From Oscillospiraceae bacterium (GTDB taxonomy: Bacteria; Bacillota; Clostridia; Oscillospirales; Ruminococcaceae), in assembly GCA_030539275.1 (NCBI GenBank), contig JAUNSK010000014.1:22562-86561 (forward strand): DNA of 64,000 nucleotides, written 5' to 3'. How positions within the stretch are numbered: position 1 is the first letter of the stretch; each line of letters begins with the position of its first letter. A program made the position numbers and the translations under genes. Positions 61,246 to 64,000 of this stretch are shown piece after piece. Below the pieces are notes generated by a model. The model saw only the letters and a program-made list of their open reading frames with translations. It searched no databases and was not told the DNA's origin.

Positions 61246-63468
61246 CTATATTTTTATTTTTCTGTACATATTAGGAGTCATTCCTGTGATAAGTCTGAAC
61301 TGCTGCATAAAGTATTTTTCATTGTTATACCCGCATTTTTCTGCAATGGAAGCAATACTCATACCACTTGAGAGAAGAAGATATTTTGAGAGTCTTACAC
61401 GCATAATGATGCTGTCATGATGATAACTGGTATTAAAAAACTGTCTGTAAACGGCGCGAAAATGTCCGCTGCTCAGACAAAACTCTCTGCATGCTTCATT
61501 TGCCTGTAAAATACCAGAAGGTTTAATGTAATTACGATTTCTGAATTTGCAGTATCTTATATACTGAGGATCACTTGAACGACCATCCGGTACAGATGTT
61601 TCTGATTCAGAACGGGTCTGCAGATCATTCAGTATCTGAGAAGATTCACTGCCTGCGATTTTCCCGCTGAATGTAGATATAGTGCAAAATTCCGGACCAT
61701 ATATACCGTACTTAACAAAACACCTGTACATCAATGCTTCTATACGGTCTGCGAGCCGGTCTTCATACTCACTGCTGCTGTCATGTCCGATAACAGCAGC
61801 AGCAAAGATATTTTCATCGATCCTTCCACATATTTTTCCGGGACTTATGGCAAATGATCTGAAAATTTCAGCTGTATCAGTCAGAAATGAGGTTTTCTCA
61901 AATATATAATTATCATCAAATACAGTATTTTCACTATTAAGTCTCATCAGAAGCATTGTGATATCTGATTCATTTCCTGCGTTTCTGACAGAAATATCAA
62001 GCTCGTTTATAAATCCTGTTCGGTTATAAAGTCCGGTAACAGAATCATGCAGTTCAGACAGATTTCTGCATTGCATCAGATAGTCAATATCATTTTTCAT
62101 TCGCAGAAATTCAAGAGCATTTGATACTATTTTAAGCCAGTTTCGCAATGAATCACCCGGATTTGCTGATTTGTCGTATCTGACGGTCATATATCCAAAG
62201 TCTCTGTCCATAAAAAAGAGAGGCAGGCAGAAGTATGCATTCGGCTTTTGTGATATCCTCAGAAAACCGGGGAGGAGGTCTGTTTTACTGAAATGTACAG
62301 GGCCCTGATCTTCTGTAAATTTATCCTGAATGCTGTAGCAGATCATATCACAGCTGCTGTCTGAGTTCATTATTTTCGGTGAGATGCACCAGTCTTCATT
62401 CAGACATAAAAACAATCCTGAAAGGTCAGGAAGAAAATATGAGTGTGTTCTCAGCTCACGGATAAGATCTGATATTGTTTTTGTGTTGGTTAGATACTGT
62501 TCAAGCATACCTGTTGCATTATACTGTAAAAATAACTGCTGACGATGAATTTCAGCTGTCTCAGAAGAAATATATTTATAGTCAGCACCGCACTCACAAG
62601 TATCTCCTCTGATAATTTTTCCCTCAAGGGATATATCTGTTTTATCACATTTTCCGGTGACCCGCTCATATAGCATATCAAACAGTCTTATTCCCAGTGC
62701 TTTTCTGTTGCGTTCATATGTAGTAAGTATCGGATAGTGATTTGTTCGGCCTTCGACATATTCGTACCCGACGACTGTGATGTCTTCGGGGATCCTGACA
62801 CCATGAGCAACAAAAGTATCGCACATAGCAAAAGCCATATAGTCATTTGCACAGATCACAGCCTGAGGCATTCTTCTCTCACCTCTGATATAGGCAAGTG
62901 CTGTATTTTCGCCGCCGGAGAGCCAGAAGTCTCCATAAATAATATTATTATCATCATTATGTAAACCATGTTTTTGCAGTGATCTCTGAAAACCTCTGAC
63001 CCTGTCGTGTGAAGTAGCCAGGTTATCAGGACCGGTTAGAATATCAATCTCTGAAAAATGATGAATATTGATAAGATGATCCGTTATTTGTTCAAAATCT
63101 GATTCAGTACAGCTGTCAATGGACGGATAACGTGTAATGGTACTTCCTGAACAGACAACAGGTATATCATGTTCGTCAAGATATGAAAATATTTGTTCAA
63201 GAAGGCTTTTATTCATAAATGCATCCCCTGTAATTAAAAATCCTTCAGGCTTCTCAGAACTTATCAGACTATATATATTGTTTTCAAGCTTAATAAAATC
63301 ATTGTATTCAGAAGCATTATAAATATTAGAGATAATTACAATATCAGTATTCATTTTCAGACCCTGTGATATTATACCATCAAGAAGCTGAATTTGCTCA
63401 CAGGCAAACGGACGAGCTGTTATAACTGCGAAAATATGTCTGTTTTCCATATCTTTAGTCACTTTCAT
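61246..63468 (-). CDS. sugar-sensing AraC-type regulator, second copy
   Basis: A 740-residue paralogue of the 55608 regulator with the same order: PBP1-like binding domain (residues 12-300, with HHFSEIDILTGPDN and AVICANDYMAFAM), a linker, a degenerate GGDEF domain (SVTGLYNRTGF; the signature reads RIDEN), and a C-terminal AraC domain (about 655-740, MSIASIAEKCGYNNEKYFMQ and FRLITGMTPNMYRKI). It is divergent from the GH5 gene at 63661. The start may be the ATG at 63468 or that at 63450; neither has a strong ribosome binding site. The C-terminal AraC part and the binding domain are the best preserved. Confidence 0.88.
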   Translation of the reverse strand: MKVTKDMENRHIFAVITARPFACEQIQLLDGIISQGLKMNTDIVIISNIYNASEYNDFIKLENNIYSLISSEKPEGFLITGDAFMNKSLLEQIFSYLDEHDIPVVCSGSTITRYPSIDSCTESDFEQITDHLINIHHFSEIDILTGPDNLATSHDRVRGFQRSLQKHGLHNDDNNIIYGDFWLSGGENTALAYIRGERRMPQAVICANDYMAFAMCDTFVAHGVRIPEDITVVGYEYVEGRTNHYPILTTYERNRKALGIRLFDMLYERVTGKCDKTDISLEGKIIRGDTCECGADYKYISSETAEIHRQQLFLQYNATGMLEQYLTNTKTISDLIRELRTHSYFLPDLSGLFLCLNEDWCISPKIMNSDSSCDMICYSIQDKFTEDQGPVHFSKTDLLPGFLRISQKPNAYFCLPLFFMDRDFGYMTVRYDKSANPGDSLRNWLKIVSNALEFLRMKNDIDYLMQCRNLSELHDSVTGLYNRTGFINELDISVRNAGNESDITMLLMRLNSENTVFDDNYIFEKTSFLTDTAEIFRSFAISPGKICGRIDENIFAAAVIGHDSSSEYEDRLADRIEALMYRCFVKYGIYGPEFCTISTFSGKIAGSESSQILNDLQTRSESETSVPDGRSSDPQYIRYCKFRNRNYIKPSGILQANEACREFCLSSGHFRAVYRQFFNTSYHHDSIIMRVRLSKYLLLSSGMSIASIAEKCGYNNEKYFMQQFRLITGMTPNMYRKIKI

Positions 63469-63557
63469 TTAGTATTATAGAATTATTATATCTGTTTTTT
63501 ATTACTAAATCAATAGTCTGAATCTTCATTTTTTATACCTATCCTACAGAAATAAGG

Positions 63558-63586
63558 TTGTACATAAAATCCTTCAGGTGTATAAT
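63558..63586 (+). promoter_or_regulatory. GH5 promoter
   Basis: TTGTAC (63558-63563) and TATAAT (63581-63586), 17 bases apart, 75 bases before the GH5 gene. Confidence 0.65.
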
Positions 63587-63660
63587 AATATAAGTTAAAC
63601 TGATCAGTTATTTACAACAGGCAAACAATATAAAAAAAGGTGAAAATGGAGTGAAATGAT

Positions 63661-64000
63661 ATGAAACTTAACAAAATGACGTCACTTATTACCTCACTTG
63701 CTATGATCGTGATCTGTATCTTTTCTTCAGCACCGGCTGTAAACGCTGAATTGAATATGCGTGATATCACAACAATGGAACTTGTAAGTGATATGGGAAT
63801 AGGAATCAACCTCGGCAACACACTTGAAGCATGCGGTGACTGGATCGATGGAAAATCGGCAGAAAGCTATGAAACAGCATGGGGAAGCCCTGTGATCACA
63901 AAGGAAATGATCCAGGGATACAAGGATGCCGGATTCGGAGTTCTGAGAATACCTGTAGCATGGTCAAATATGATGGCTCAGGACGGAAACTATGAGATAA
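63661..64000 (+). CDS. GH5 (subfamily 4-like) endoglucanase, cut by the window end
   Basis: The first 113 residues of a secreted glycoside hydrolase. The signal peptide (MKLNKMTSLITSLAMIVICI, then FSSAPAVNA) is followed by MGIGINLGNTLEACGDW and ETAWGSPVITKEMIQGYKDA, then GFGVLRIPVAWSNM. This is the start of a GH5_4-type cellulase/xyloglucanase barrel. The catalytic Glu residues and any dockerin lie beyond the window. GGAGTG sits 10 bases before the ATG. It is divergent from the second sugar-sensing regulator. Confidence 0.9.
   Translation, partial: MKLNKMTSLITSLAMIVICIFSSAPAVNAELNMRDITTMELVSDMGIGINLGNTLEACGDWIDGKSAESYETAWGSPVITKEMIQGYKDAGFGVLRIPVAWSNMMAQDGNYEI

Noticed and set aside
1..64000. 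tRNA, rRNA or CRISPR loci
   Set aside because: No GTTCRA-type T-loops with acceptor stems, no rRNA segments and no 23-40-base direct repeats with regular spacers were noticed on reading; a covariance scan would be needed to be certain.

Overview
The window looks like chromosome of a low-GC, plant-fibre-degrading Clostridia, most likely a Ruminococcus-type rumen or gut bacterium. The evidence is secreted glycoside hydrolases (GH43, GH30, GH5) ending in paired type I dockerin repeats, sigma-A promoters of the TTGACA/TTTACA-N17-TATAAT type, strong GGAGG ribosome binding sites, a class III fructose-bisphosphatase and YtrA-type GntR/ABC operons. Species cannot be named from the sequence alone. I saw no rRNA, tRNA or CRISPR array.

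Layout. 0-3.2 kb: an SdpI-like membrane protein, an ArsR-like regulator and an ABC exporter. 3.2-24.7 kb: an accessory stretch with a CotH-like lipoprotein, a U32-like protein, acetyltransferases, an IS3-family element with a nonsense codon, a CPBP protease, a dipeptide epimerase, an alkylsulfatase, immunity-like genes and many broken gene pieces. A promoter-bearing repeat recurs here (TTTACA, 17-base spacer, TATAAT, with related flanks). 24.8-28.6 kb: a GntR regulator, an ABC ATPase, two permeases and a CPBP protease, behind a promoter overlapped by a perfect 18-bp inverted repeat. 28.9-32.8 kb: three acetyltransferases in a row and small genes. 33.0-40.5 kb: a MacB-like ABC transporter, a serine hydrolase and an OmpR-type two-component system, behind four tandem 11-bp repeats. 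40.9-49.6 kb: a CPBP protease, nitroreductase, P-type ATPase, pyrophosphatase, fructose-bisphosphatase and a DUF5131 protein. 50.7-64 kb: a fibre-degradation and signalling region.

The most interesting region is 50.7-64 kb. A GH43-CBM-dockerin enzyme is followed by agrB, then a LytTR response regulator with no histidine kinase, then a separate 49-residue AgrD-type peptide gene. The agrD promoter has two 11-bp direct repeats 20 bp apart, ending 4 bp upstream of the -35 box, which is where a LytTR activator would bind. Next come two divergent pairs: a regulator built from a sugar-binding (LacI/PBP1-like) domain, a degenerate GGDEF domain and a C-terminal AraC DNA-binding domain, facing a GH30-CBM22-dockerin xylanase in one pair and a GH5 endoglucanase (cut by the window end) in the other. 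A plausible reading, which is inference, is that peptide quorum sensing and sugar sensing together control fibre-degrading enzymes.

The 3.2-24.7 kb region reads as a zone of gene gain and decay: truncated reading frames, regulator remnants that kept their operators, an inactivated IS, a solo IS end and a decapitated dockerin metalloprotease.
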